From assembly GCF_036924525.1 (NCBI RefSeq), contig NZ_JAZHRU010000001.1, positions 3,067,001 to 3,131,000 of the forward strand: a stretch of 64,000 nt of DNA, given 5' to 3'. This DNA comes from Bradyrhizobium sp. AZCC 1719 (GTDB lineage Bacteria > Pseudomonadota > Alphaproteobacteria > Rhizobiales > Xanthobacteraceae). The notes under the pieces were generated by a model. It had not been told where the DNA came from, made no database searches, and worked only from the letters and a program-made list of their open reading frames with translations. The position numbers and the translations under genes are program-made. This document shows, piece after piece, positions 1-7,730 of the stretch (position 1 is the stretch's first letter; each line of letters opens with the position of its first letter).

Positions 1-165
1 AATCAGCACATTGGCCGTTGGTGTTTTCAGGCGGTTGGTTTCGCCAATTGGTCTCATTTGCAACTATTTCGCGCCGACGTCAACGTGGGTCGGATGGGCT
101 AAACCACGCGCGCGATATCCGGTTCTATTTATTTTCCGCCCGATTCAGGGCATAGGCGAGCCTCA

Positions 166-1278
166 ATGACTCCGAACCAGCGCTTGCCGATTTCGCTGAC
201 GCCGCTCGATGTGGCGCTCGCCGCGTTGCTGGAGGGCGTGGACCCGGTCGCGCCGGTGGAACTGACATTGGCGGAAGCGCTGCGCTGTATTGCCGCGGAT
301 ATGCCGGGGCTCGACGCCCACCCGCCGCGCGATATCGCTGCCGCGGACGGCTATGCATTGCGCGCGCGCGACCTTGTCGGCGCATCCTCCTATTCGCCGC
401 TGCCATTAACGGCGACGCCGGTGTGGGTCGAGGCCGGCGAGATCATTCCTGACAACTGCGACTGCGTGCTGGATTCAGATTCTGTCGAGATGTCCGGTCC
501 GCTCGTGCAGGTGCTGGCGGAGGCGATCCCGGGGCAGGGCGTGCGCCGCACCGGCAGCGATATCGCAGCGGGCAGCCGTCTCGTTGAAGCCGGCCGGCGC
601 GTGCTGCCGCGCCATCTGATGATCGCCCGCGCCGCAGGAATGGCGCGATTGAGCGTGCGCCGTCCGCGCCTGCACATCGTCAATATTCCCGGCGGCACGG
701 TAACCGCGGATCTGGTTGCCGAGAGCGCGCGGGCCGCGGGCGGTGAGGTCGTCTTGGTCGCGGCTGCAGGTCGCGATGCCGCATCGATTACCGCGGCGAT
801 CGATGACGGTGCGTGCGATCTGCTGCTGATCGTCGGCGGCTCCGGTGTCGGACGCACCGACACGGCGGTGACGGCATTGGGCGCGCGCGGGAAGATTCTC
901 GCACATGGCATTGCCCTGCAACCAGGTCGCACTTCGGCCGTTGGTCGTGCACGCAAGACGCCGGTCGTGGTGTTGCCAGGCGCGCCCGACCAAGCCTTGG
1001 CGGCGTGGTGGACGCTCGCGCTTCCCGCGCTCGATCGTTTATCGGGCCGCCGGCGGCGCAGCACGCTCAATCTGCCGCTGGCGCGCAAGATTGCTTCAAG
1101 CGTCGGCATTGCCGAGATCGTGCTGCTGGAACGAGAGCAGGATACCTGGGTCCCGCTGGCGGTGGGCGAATTGTCGCTCGATGCGATTGCGCGCGCCGAG
1201 GCCTGGCTCGCGGTGCCCGCCGGCTCGGAAGGATTTGCGGCGGGCACCCGGGTCGATGCCTATATGTTGCAGGAGTGA
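166..1278 (+). CDS. MoeA-like molybdopterin-binding protein (divergent paralogue)
   Basis: A 370-aa protein of the MoeA/MogA fold, the cytosolic enzymes that insert Mo or W into adenylylated molybdopterin. MoeA landmarks are present in order: a DGYA motif at residues 61-64, the RRTGSDI segment at 127-133, GGSGVGRTD at 224-232 (usually GGxSxGxxD), PGRTSA at 253-258 and LPGAP at 270-274. It is shorter and more divergent than moeA at 7731, and the usual KPGKP is QPGRT, so catalytic competence is uncertain. The ATG is preceded by a weak GGCGAG. Only 1 nt separates it from the next MoeA-PBP gene, so the two are co-translated and probably work together. It could be a non-catalytic partner or a metal-selective paralogue. 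Confidence 0.8.
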   Translation: MTPNQRLPISLTPLDVALAALLEGVDPVAPVELTLAEALRCIAADMPGLDAHPPRDIAAADGYALRARDLVGASSYSPLPLTATPVWVEAGEIIPDNCDCVLDSDSVEMSGPLVQVLAEAIPGQGVRRTGSDIAAGSRLVEAGRRVLPRHLMIARAAGMARLSVRRPRLHIVNIPGGTVTADLVAESARAAGGEVVLVAAAGRDAASITAAIDDGACDLLLIVGGSGVGRTDTAVTALGARGKILAHGIALQPGRTSAVGRARKTPVVVLPGAPDQALAAWWTLALPALDRLSGRRRRSTLNLPLARKIASSVGIAEIVLLEREQDTWVPLAVGELSLDAIARAEAWLAVPAGSEGFAAGTRVDAYMLQE

Positions 1279-1279
1279 T

Positions 1280-3241
1280 ATGGGTTCGGGAATGACGAAT
1301 ACGCCCTCGCCGAAAGGCGGCGACAATATCGATCAGGATCAATTCCTGACTATCCTGTCGCGAGAGGATGCGCTGGCGCGGTTTGAAGCCGCGCTGTTTC
1401 CGCGTGCGGTCGCGAGCGAGAAGCGCTCGCTTGCGGACGCGCTCGGCTGCGCGCTTGCCGAGGACGTCGTGGCGCCGATCGATGTGCCGCCATTCGATCG
1501 CTCTAATGTCGATGGCTTTGCGGTGCGTTCGGCCGACCTTGCTTCGGCCGGCGAGGCTTCACCGGTGCGCGTGATGCTGAACGACGAAGCGATCGCGTGC
1601 GGCACCGCCCCAACGCGGCCGGTCCTGTCGGGAACAGCCACGCCGATCGCGACCGGCGGTCCGGTGCCGCGCGGGGCGGACGCCGTTGTCATGGTCGAGC
1701 ATACCCAGCCGGCGGGACATCGTGCGATCGACGTCCGCCGCGCCGCTTCGCCCGGGCAATTCGTGTCCTATGCCGGCTCCGATATCGCCCGTGGCGAGGC
1801 GCTGCTGCGCGCCGGGACCATCATCGGCTCGCGCGAGATCGGGATGCTGGCGGCCTGCGGCATCGCGGAGGTGACCGTCGCGCAGCGGTCGCGCGTTGCG
1901 ATCATTTCCACCGGCGACGAACTGGTGCAGCCCGGCCATTCCCTGCGGCCGGCCGCGATCTACGACACCAACGGCGCGATCGTCACGGCGGCGATCACGG
2001 AGAATGGCGGCGAGGCAAAATTTCTCGGCGCCATCGCCGATGATGAGGCGCAACTCGAATCCGCGATGCGCGAAGCACTCGCGAGCAGCGACATGCTGGT
2101 GCTGTCAGGCGGTACTTCCAAGGGCGCGGGCGACGTGTCGCACCGCATCATCGGCCGGCTCGGCAAGCCCGGCATCATCGCCCATGGTGTCGCGCTGAAG
2201 CCAGGCAAGCCGCTGTGCCTTGCGGTATGCGACGGCAAGCCTGTCATCATCCTGCCGGGATTTCCGACCTCGGCGATGTTCACCTTCCACGACATGATCG
2301 TGCCGGTGCTGCGGCGGATGGCCGGCCTACCGCCGCGTTCGGACGCCAAGGTCAATGCCCGCGTTCCCGTGCGGATCGCGTCCGAACTCGGCCGCGCCGA
2401 ATTCGTCATGGTGTCGCTGGTTGAAGGCGCGGATGGGCTGATCGCGTACCCCACAGGCAAGGGCTCCGGCGCCATCACCTCCTTTGCCCAGGCCGACGGC
2501 TTTCTGCGCATCGATGCGCTGGCGGACCAGATGCCGGCTGGCAGCGAGGCCGAGGTGACGCTGTTCACGCCGCATGTGCGGGTACCCGATCTCGTCATCG
2601 TCGGCAGCCACTGCACCGGGCTCGATCTCGTCACAGCGCCGCTGGCGCATGCCGGACTCACCGTGCGCTCGATCGCCGTCGGAAGCCTCGGTGGGCTCTC
2701 GGCCGCCATGCGCGGCGAATGTGACTTTGCCCCGATCCATTTGTTCGACGAGAAGACGGAGACCTACAACACGCCGTATCTCAGCAACGGGCTCGAACTG
2801 GTACCGGGATGGCGTCGCATGCAAGGCATCGTATTCCGCAAGGGCGATCGGCGCTTCGAAGGCCTGAGCGCCGAGGACGCGGTGCGTGCCGCGCTGGCCG
2901 ACCCGGCCTGCATCATGGTCAATCGCAACCAGGGCGCCGGCACGCGCATCCTGATCGACCGGCTGCTCGGCGGTGCGCGCCCCGAAGGCTACTGGAATCA
3001 GCCGCGTTCGCACAATGCGGTGGCTGCAGCGGTCGCACAGCACCGTGCCGATTGGGGCATGACCATTGCGCCGGTCGCGCATGCGTCAAACCTGGGTTTC
3101 ATTCCCTTTGCCGAGGAGCATTATGATTTCGCGCTGGTGACGGCGCGCAAGCAACGGCCGGCGGTGCAGGCGTTTCTCGACGCGCTGGCGTCGGACGGGG
3201 CGCGCGCGGCGCTCGAGCAGGCAGGTTTCCGGCCGGCCTGA
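1280..3241 (+). CDS. MoeA fused to a periplasmic-binding-protein-like (PBP_like) domain
   Basis: A 653-aa two-domain protein. Residues about 20-420 are MoeA: DGFA at 78-81, an SGGTSKGAGD loop near 275 and GVALKPGKP near 303. From about residue 430 a substrate-binding-protein-like domain follows, of the kind seen as PBP_like at the end of some MoeA proteins. It contains GGLSAAMRGE, an HLFDEKTETYN segment and a late SHNAVAAAVAQ helix that resembles molybdate/tungstate-binding SBPs. There is no signal peptide, so it is cytosolic. The ATG at 1280 has AGGAG at 1271-1275 and follows the previous stop by 1 nt; the open frame extends upstream to 905 but that part is a shadow of the first gene. Inferred role: metal insertion into molybdopterin with an attached oxyanion- or cofactor-sensing domain. 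Confidence 0.85.
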   Translation: MGSGMTNTPSPKGGDNIDQDQFLTILSREDALARFEAALFPRAVASEKRSLADALGCALAEDVVAPIDVPPFDRSNVDGFAVRSADLASAGEASPVRVMLNDEAIACGTAPTRPVLSGTATPIATGGPVPRGADAVVMVEHTQPAGHRAIDVRRAASPGQFVSYAGSDIARGEALLRAGTIIGSREIGMLAACGIAEVTVAQRSRVAIISTGDELVQPGHSLRPAAIYDTNGAIVTAAITENGGEAKFLGAIADDEAQLESAMREALASSDMLVLSGGTSKGAGDVSHRIIGRLGKPGIIAHGVALKPGKPLCLAVCDGKPVIILPGFPTSAMFTFHDMIVPVLRRMAGLPPRSDAKVNARVPVRIASELGRAEFVMVSLVEGADGLIAYPTGKGSGAITSFAQADGFLRIDALADQMPAGSEAEVTLFTPHVRVPDLVIVGSHCTGLDLVTAPLAHAGLTVRSIAVGSLGGLSAAMRGECDFAPIHLFDEKTETYNTPYLSNGLELVPGWRRMQGIVFRKGDRRFEGLSAEDAVRAALADPACIMVNRNQGAGTRILIDRLLGGARPEGYWNQPRSHNAVAAAVAQHRADWGMTIAPVAHASNLGFIPFAEEHYDFALVTARKQRPAVQAFLDALASDGARAALEQAGFRPA

Positions 3242-3259
3242 AGCGTCCGCGGGCTGAAG

Positions 3260-3281
3260 GAGCCGCCAACAGAAGCGGCTC
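3260..3281 (+). other. Hairpin between the MoeA-PBP gene and the hydroxylase
   Basis: GAGCCGC and GCGGCTC arms of 7 bp with an 8-nt loop lie just upstream of the ribosome-binding site of the next gene. There is no T-run, so it is not a clear terminator. It could reduce downstream expression or be incidental. Confidence 0.35.
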
Positions 3282-3295
3282 GGGCAGGGATGGGA

Positions 3296-4444
3296 ATGGC
3301 AAGACCGCTATCGATCGCGATCGTCGGCGCCGGCATGGGTGGGCTCGCAACCGCCGCGGCGCTCAGGCGGGTCGGCATCGATGTCAGGGTCTATGAACAG
3401 GCCACGCAATTCGCGCGGATCGGGGCCGGCATCCAGATCGGCTGCAATGCGATGAGGGTGTTGCGCGCCCTGGGGCTGGAGGCGCGGCTGCGCGCGGAAG
3501 CTTTCTATCCGCGTTCCTGGAATAACCGCGACTGGCGCACCGGCGACATCAAGTTCGACATGATCTTCGGCGAACGCGCCGAACAGAAATTCGGCGCGCC
3601 CTATCTTTTGGCGCATCGCGGCGATCTGCATGCGGCGCTCGCCAGCGCCGTCCCCAATGCCTGCATCAGGCTCAACCACAAACTGGTCGGGCTGGAGGAA
3701 ACCGGCGAGGGCGTCCGGCTCGCCTTTAGTAACGGCGAAACCGCAACGGCCGACGCCGTGATCGGCGCCGACGGCGTTCATTCGGTCGTGAGAGATATCC
3801 TGTTCGGTGCCTCACCGGTGAACTTCACCGGGCGGATCGCCTACCGCACCACCTATCCCGCCGCGCTGCTCGGCGGCGCAGAGATCGACGACTGCACCAA
3901 ATGGTGGGGCGAGGACCGCCACATCGTCATCTATTACGTCAAGCCGGACCGCAGTGAGATCTATCTCGTCACCAGCCAGCCGGAGCCGGATTTCCGGATT
4001 GAATCATGGTCGGCGAAAGGCGATGTCAGGGAATTGCGCAAGGCGTTCGCCGGCTTCCACCGCCAGGTCGAGCAAGTGCTGGCCGCGTGCCCCGACGTGC
4101 ACAAATGGGCGATCGTCGATCGCAATTCGCTGGAGCATTGGGCGGATCGCAATGTGACGTTGCTTGGCGATGCCTGCCATCCGATGACGCCTTACATGGC
4201 GCAAGGCGCGGCGATGGCGATCGAGGACGCCGCCGTGCTGTCGCGTTGCCTCGAGGGCGTCGAGCGGGAAGGCGTTGCCAATGCATTCCGCCGCTTCGAG
4301 GCCACGCGCAAGGAGCGAACCACGCGCATTCAAGCGACCTCGCGCGCGAATACCTGGCTCAGCGGCAAAACCGATACCGACTGGGTGTACGGCTACGACG
4401 CCTGGACCGTACCGCTGGCAGCGCGTAACTTCTCTTTGATTTGA
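3296..4444 (+). CDS. FAD-dependent aromatic hydroxylase, 6-hydroxynicotinate 3-monooxygenase-like
   Basis: A 382-aa class A flavoprotein monooxygenase. The N-terminal GxGxxG (IVGAGMGG, 9-16), the DG motif (GADGVHS, 158-164) and the GDACHPMTPYMAQGA FAD-binding motif are all present. The length and the KWWGEDRH and NTWL...WVYGYD segments closely resemble bacterial NicC as I remember it; Cys200, His209 and Tyr213 line up with NicC active-site residues. Two likely differences are Gln47 where NicC has His, and Tyr in place of His in MTPYMAQ, so the substrate may be another hydroxylated N-heterocycle or benzoate. Start 3296 is preferred over 3290 because CAGGGA sits 5 nt upstream of it. It follows the two MoeA genes by about 55 nt on the same strand. 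Confidence 0.78.
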   Translation: MARPLSIAIVGAGMGGLATAAALRRVGIDVRVYEQATQFARIGAGIQIGCNAMRVLRALGLEARLRAEAFYPRSWNNRDWRTGDIKFDMIFGERAEQKFGAPYLLAHRGDLHAALASAVPNACIRLNHKLVGLEETGEGVRLAFSNGETATADAVIGADGVHSVVRDILFGASPVNFTGRIAYRTTYPAALLGGAEIDDCTKWWGEDRHIVIYYVKPDRSEIYLVTSQPEPDFRIESWSAKGDVRELRKAFAGFHRQVEQVLAACPDVHKWAIVDRNSLEHWADRNVTLLGDACHPMTPYMAQGAAMAIEDAAVLSRCLEGVEREGVANAFRRFEATRKERTTRIQATSRANTWLSGKTDTDWVYGYDAWTVPLAARNFSLI

Positions 4445-4511
4445 GCGTGATCTCTTCGGAAAACCGGTTCCCACTTTGCGCTGACGCGGCCCGTCGGGTC
4501 CGGATCATGCT

Positions 4512-5192
4512 CTAGCCCTGAACGCGCAGCAGCTCGCTTATGATCCGTGGCTTCATCCAGCCGACATTGTCCACAATTTCCCTGCGCAGCGTGTCCTGTT
4601 CGGCCTCGTATTGCTCTCGCGTTATGCCTTGGCCACCCATCGCGGTAACTCCGAACGCTTCGAGCGCGAGATCATGGCGCTGCTTCCAGTCGATCACGCG
4701 CTTGGTCATGACCTCCGTAACCGCAGGCACCGTGCCGGGATGGCCTGCAATGTCACAGAGCTCTTTGGTGCGTACATCCGCCGCCAACATCAATACGTTC
4801 CAGTCATCGTATCCGATGAGGTTCATCTGGGCATATAGAAACGCACCATGCTCGCCGTCCCAGATTGTGTGGTCGATGACCAGAAATGGCGCGGCGCGGC
4901 AATAGCCGTAGCGCGTGGTCATTTCGCGGTTGAAAGCCTCGGTGCGCTCATCCAGTCGCTTCTTGGCCGCGGCAAAGAGAGCGATATAATCCTGTGCCGT
5001 GGGCAGGATGTTGCGCGCATCATCCGGAGCAAAGCCGACTTCCCGCAGAAATTTGCCGATCTTTGGATCGTCCCAGAGTTCCTTGGAGAAAACGCGGGTC
5101 ACACCATCTGCGTCCGGTGTCGGACGCATCGTCTCTTTCAATTCGGAAAAGCTTGGTTGCTTGGTGCCGAAAGTCGTCCTGCGTCCGAACAT
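4512..5192 (-). CDS. Conserved hypothetical protein, 226 aa
   Basis: I do not recognise the family. The product is soluble, with no signal peptide or transmembrane helix. It contains a VFSKELWDDPKIG segment near the N-terminus, a His/Asp/Trp-rich centre (VIDHTIWDGEHGAFLY) and a C-terminal helical part ending ISELLRVQG. Base composition and codon use match its neighbours, so it is probably a real gene. Start ATG 5192 is chosen over GTG 5198 because GAGG lies about 8 nt before the ATG. A perfect AT-rich dyad lies about 50 nt upstream (5242-5258). It stands alone between the moeA-hydroxylase genes and mobA. Confidence 0.6.
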   Translation of the reverse strand: MFGRRTTFGTKQPSFSELKETMRPTPDADGVTRVFSKELWDDPKIGKFLREVGFAPDDARNILPTAQDYIALFAAAKKRLDERTEAFNREMTTRYGYCRAAPFLVIDHTIWDGEHGAFLYAQMNLIGYDDWNVLMLAADVRTKELCDIAGHPGTVPAVTEVMTKRVIDWKQRHDLALEAFGVTAMGGQGITREQYEAEQDTLRREIVDNVGWMKPRIISELLRVQG

Positions 5193-5241
5193 GGCCACGG
5201 CCTCGCGTTAGATCCGCCGTGGCTACGTTATTGGCAAGTAC

Positions 5242-5258
5242 ATTAAATCGTATTTAAT
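5242..5258. promoter_or_regulatory. AT-rich perfect dyad, candidate operator
   Basis: ATTAAAT-CGT-ATTTAAT is a perfect 7-bp inverted repeat with a 3-bp spacer. It lies about 50 bp upstream of the divergent-side start of the 226-aa gene and stands out in a GC-rich genome. Its position fits a repressor or activator site for that gene; the cognate protein is unknown. Confidence 0.45.
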
Positions 5259-5379
5259 CTGAATCTGAAATCACCACCGATTTCGTCAATATCCAGGTAG
5301 CTTGGTGGATTGCTGCCGAGTCTATTCACGGTCGTTTTTCGCAAGGGGCGGGACAGGGCTGCTGGCGCATACATGGCGC

Positions 5380-5500
5380 GTGTCCCGGACGCGGTGCAGC
5401 GTGTAACGCTGCTCCGCAGGGCCGGGATCCACTCTTCGCCGGGAGGCATGGACCCCGGCTCAGCAGCGCAGCATTGCATGCTGCGTTGCGTCCGGGGGAC
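5380..5500. repeat. Dispersed palindromic repeat (GTGTCCCGGACGC type)
   Basis: The left end GTCCCGGACGC and right end GCGTCCGGGGGAC are inverted copies around an internal GC-rich core with further inverted segments (GCAGCATTGCATGCTGC). This type of element is frequent in Bradyrhizobium intergenic DNA as I recall. It lies downstream of mobA. The rest of 5199-5505 holds the dyad at 5242 and no gene I can support. Confidence 0.6.
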
Positions 5501-5505
5501 GAAGC

Positions 5506-6126
5506 CTAGCCGCCATCCAGCGCGGCCAGCCGTTCCGCTTCCGCGATGTCGTCCATGGTGTTGGCGTTGAAGAACGGATCGAGCGGCGTGGCCGGCCATG
5601 TCACCGTGGCGAGCCTGTAGCGCGCGGTCCAGCGATCGATCTTCCTGATGTCCTCGACGACCAGCGCGTGGCGAAGTTGTTCGCGCAAGCTGACGCTCCA
5701 TAATCCGATTACCGGATGCGACTGGCCATCGGAGGCGGCAACGGCCAACTCGGCATTCTCAATTTCCACCGCGTCATACAGCCTGGAGACCAGATCGCGC
5801 GGCAGGAATGGGCAGTCTGCGGCGGCGCTGAGAACAAATTTTACATCGGGCCGGTTCACCGCGGCCCAATCGAGTGCGGCCAGAATGCCGGCGAGCGGGC
5901 CAGGAAAATCGGCGACGCCATCGGCAATGACCGGCAGGCCGAACGCGGCGAAGCGTGCTGGGTCACCATTGGCGTTGAGGATCAGGCCGTCGCATTGCGG
6001 CGCTAGGCGCGCGATCACGCGATCGAGGATGGTGCGGCCGGCGATCGTGCGCATCGGCTTGTCGCCGCCACCCATCCGCCGCGCGAGGCCGCCGGCGAGC
6101 AGCACGCCTGGAATTTTACTCGTCAC
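5506..6126 (-). CDS. mobA: Molybdenum cofactor guanylyltransferase MobA
   Basis: Transfers GMP from GTP to Mo- or W-molybdopterin, giving the bis-MGD cofactor of DMSO-reductase-family enzymes such as formate dehydrogenase. It is 206 aa, the usual size. The nucleotidyltransferase signature LAGG (10-13) and R-R-M-GGGDKP (16-24) opens the protein, followed by the metal-binding AADCPF region and a C-terminal FFNANT segment. The start is GTG 6126, which overlaps the end of fdhD by 11 bp, so translation is coupled. The frame extends to 6246 upstream only as a shadow of fdhD. Its partner mobB is divergent, on the other side of fdhD. Confidence 0.93.
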   Translation of the reverse strand: MTSKIPGVLLAGGLARRMGGGDKPMRTIAGRTILDRVIARLAPQCDGLILNANGDPARFAAFGLPVIADGVADFPGPLAGILAALDWAAVNRPDVKFVLSAAADCPFLPRDLVSRLYDAVEIENAELAVAASDGQSHPVIGLWSVSLREQLRHALVVEDIRKIDRWTARYRLATVTWPATPLDPFFNANTMDDIAEAERLAALDGG

Positions 6127-7006
6127 GCTCTTCGCCCTTGCGCTTGTGCCGCGCGGATTCTTCCTCGACATAGTCGAGGTCCTGGTCGAACACGATCCGC
6201 TCCTGTCCTGACAGCACAATGAAGCGCTTGCCGCGCGTGCGGCCAACCAGCGTCAGCCCGACCTGCCGCGCCAGCTCGACGCCCCACGCGGTGAAGCCCG
6301 AGCGCGAAACCAGGATGGGAATGCCCATCCGTACCGTCTTGATCACCATCTCAGAGGTGAGCCGGCCCGTGGTGTAGAGGATCTTGTCGGCGGGATCGAC
6401 GCCGTGGCGATAGATCCAGCCGGCAATCTTATCGACGGCGTTATGACGGCCGACGTCCTCGGTGTAGCAGACGGGTGTGCCTTCCTTGCACAGCACGCAG
6501 CCATGGATCGCGCCGGCCTCCAGATAGAGCGAGGGCATGGTGTTGATCGTGCGCGTCATCTGGTAGAGCCACGAGGTGCGCAGCTCCGCCTTCGGCAGCG
6601 CCACGCTTTCCACCGCTTCAAGCAGGTCGCCGAACGCGGTGCCCTGTGCACAGCCGGACGTCTGCGTGCGTTTCTTCAGCTTGGCTTCGAAATTGGTGTG
6701 GTGCTCGGTGCGCACCACCACGACCTGAAGGTCGTCGTGATACTCGACCTCGGTGACGACGTCGTCATATTTCAGCATGTTCTGGTTCAGGAGATAGCCG
6801 AGCGCCAGATATTCCGGATAGTCGCCGATCGTCATCATGGTGACGATCTCCTGTGCGTTCAAATACAGCGTCAGCGGCCGCTCCACCGGCACCCGGATTT
6901 CGACCGTCGCACCCGTCTGGTCGGTCCCGGCGACGCGCTCGGTCAGCCGCGGATCCTCGGGGTTCGGCACGATCAGGGGGGCCGGGGCTTTTTCCATCTT
7001 CATCAT
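6116..7006 (-). CDS. fdhD: FdhD-family formate dehydrogenase sulfurtransferase
   Basis: FdhD carries sulfur to the bis-MGD cofactor and is required for active formate dehydrogenase. The 296-aa product has the hallmark [11 protein letters not shown] at 183-193 and the C-terminal SRSGFTAWG loop. The two-cysteine CxxC loop of E. coli FdhD is replaced by SGCAQG with a single Cys119, while additional cysteines occur at 170, 173 and 180 ([13 protein letters not shown]). This suggests a subfamily with a different sulfur relay. The start is the MMKM cluster at 7006. An upstream in-frame extension to 7195 runs through a palindromic repeat and is rejected. It overlaps mobA and is divergent from mobB. 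Confidence 0.92.
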   Translation of the reverse strand: MMKMEKAPAPLIVPNPEDPRLTERVAGTDQTGATVEIRVPVERPLTLYLNAQEIVTMMTIGDYPEYLALGYLLNQNMLKYDDVVTEVEYHDDLQVVVVRTEHHTNFEAKLKKRTQTSGCAQGTAFGDLLEAVESVALPKAELRTSWLYQMTRTINTMPSLYLEAGAIHGCVLCKEGTPVCYTEDVGRHNAVDKIAGWIYRHGVDPADKILYTTGRLTSEMVIKTVRMGIPILVSRSGFTAWGVELARQVGLTLVGRTRGKRFIVLSGQERIVFDQDLDYVEEESARHKRKGEERDE

Positions 7007-7080
7007 AGGACGCAGGTTAGCATGACAAGGGCCTCCAGCCGATATAAAGCATTTCCGGGCATGAACAATGCGGCCTTCAG

Positions 7081-7168
7081 CCGTCATTGCGAGCGCAGCG
7101 AAGCAATCCATGCTTCGGCAAATGCGGGACGATGGATTGCTTCGTCGCTTCGCTCCTCGCAATGACGG
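7081..7168. repeat. Palindromic repeat (CCGTCATTGCGAG type), copy 1
   Basis: Inverted arms CCGTCATTGCGAGCG...AAGCAATCCA and TGGATTGCTTCG...CGCAATGACGG face each other around about 22 bp. A second copy lies at 23901-23985. It occupies the fdhD-mobB divergent region and creates spurious N-terminal extensions in both frames. Confidence 0.85.
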
Positions 7169-7194
7169 TGGAAGGGCTGCCGCCGGAGAACGCA

Positions 7195-7722
7195 ATGAAA
7201 GTGATAGGCCTCGCGGGATGGAGCGGCGCCGGCAAGACCACCTTGCTGACGCGGGCGATCCCGCAATTCCTAAAACAGGGCCTGCGCGTGTCCGTGATCA
7301 AGCACGCCCATCACGCCTTCGACGTCGACGTGCCCGGCAAGGATTCCTGGCGGCACCGCGAGGCCGGTGCGGCCGAAGTTCTGGTCTCATCAGGGCGGCG
7401 CTGGGCCTTGATGCATGAGCTGCGCGGGGCGCATGAGCCGCGATTGCCGGAACTGCTGGCGAAGATGTCGCCGGTCGATCTCGTCGTCGTCGAGGGCTTC
7501 AAGCGCGAGCCGCACCGCAAGATCGAGGTCTATCGCGCCGCGAATGAAAAACCGCTGCTGTTCCCCGACGATCCCGGTATCGTCGGGCTAGCGACCGATA
7601 CGGCGGTTGAAACCAAGTTGCCGACTGCCCATCTCGACGATATCGAGGCGGTGGCGGCGATGATGTTGCGGTCTGCAATATCGCTGGAAGACGTGCTGGC
7701 GAAATGCGAAGCTGAGGGCTGA
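7195..7722 (+). CDS. mobB: Molybdopterin-guanine dinucleotide biosynthesis adaptor MobB
   Basis: A P-loop GTP-binding protein that assists MobA. The 175-aa product starts with GWSGAGKTT at residues 8-16, then VIKHAHHAFDVD and a central VVVEGFKREPHRKIEVYR block typical of MobB. Start ATG 7195 follows CCGGAGAA. The longer frame from 7087 is translated palindromic repeat and is not used. moeA follows after 8 nt, so the two form an operon. Confidence 0.93.
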   Translation: MKVIGLAGWSGAGKTTLLTRAIPQFLKQGLRVSVIKHAHHAFDVDVPGKDSWRHREAGAAEVLVSSGRRWALMHELRGAHEPRLPELLAKMSPVDLVVVEGFKREPHRKIEVYRAANEKPLLFPDDPGIVGLATDTAVETKLPTAHLDDIEAVAAMMLRSAISLEDVLAKCEAEG

Positions 7723-7730
7723 TCAGGCAC

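Noticed and set aside
1..165. Molybdenum-cofactor riboswitch upstream of the first MoeA-like gene
   Set aside because: Only short TTGG/CCAA complementarities are seen; no match to the Moco RNA motif could be supported.
7087..7194. N-terminal extensions of mobB and fdhD
   Set aside because: They translate the palindromic repeat at 7081-7168; family starts and ribosome-binding sites support the internal starts.
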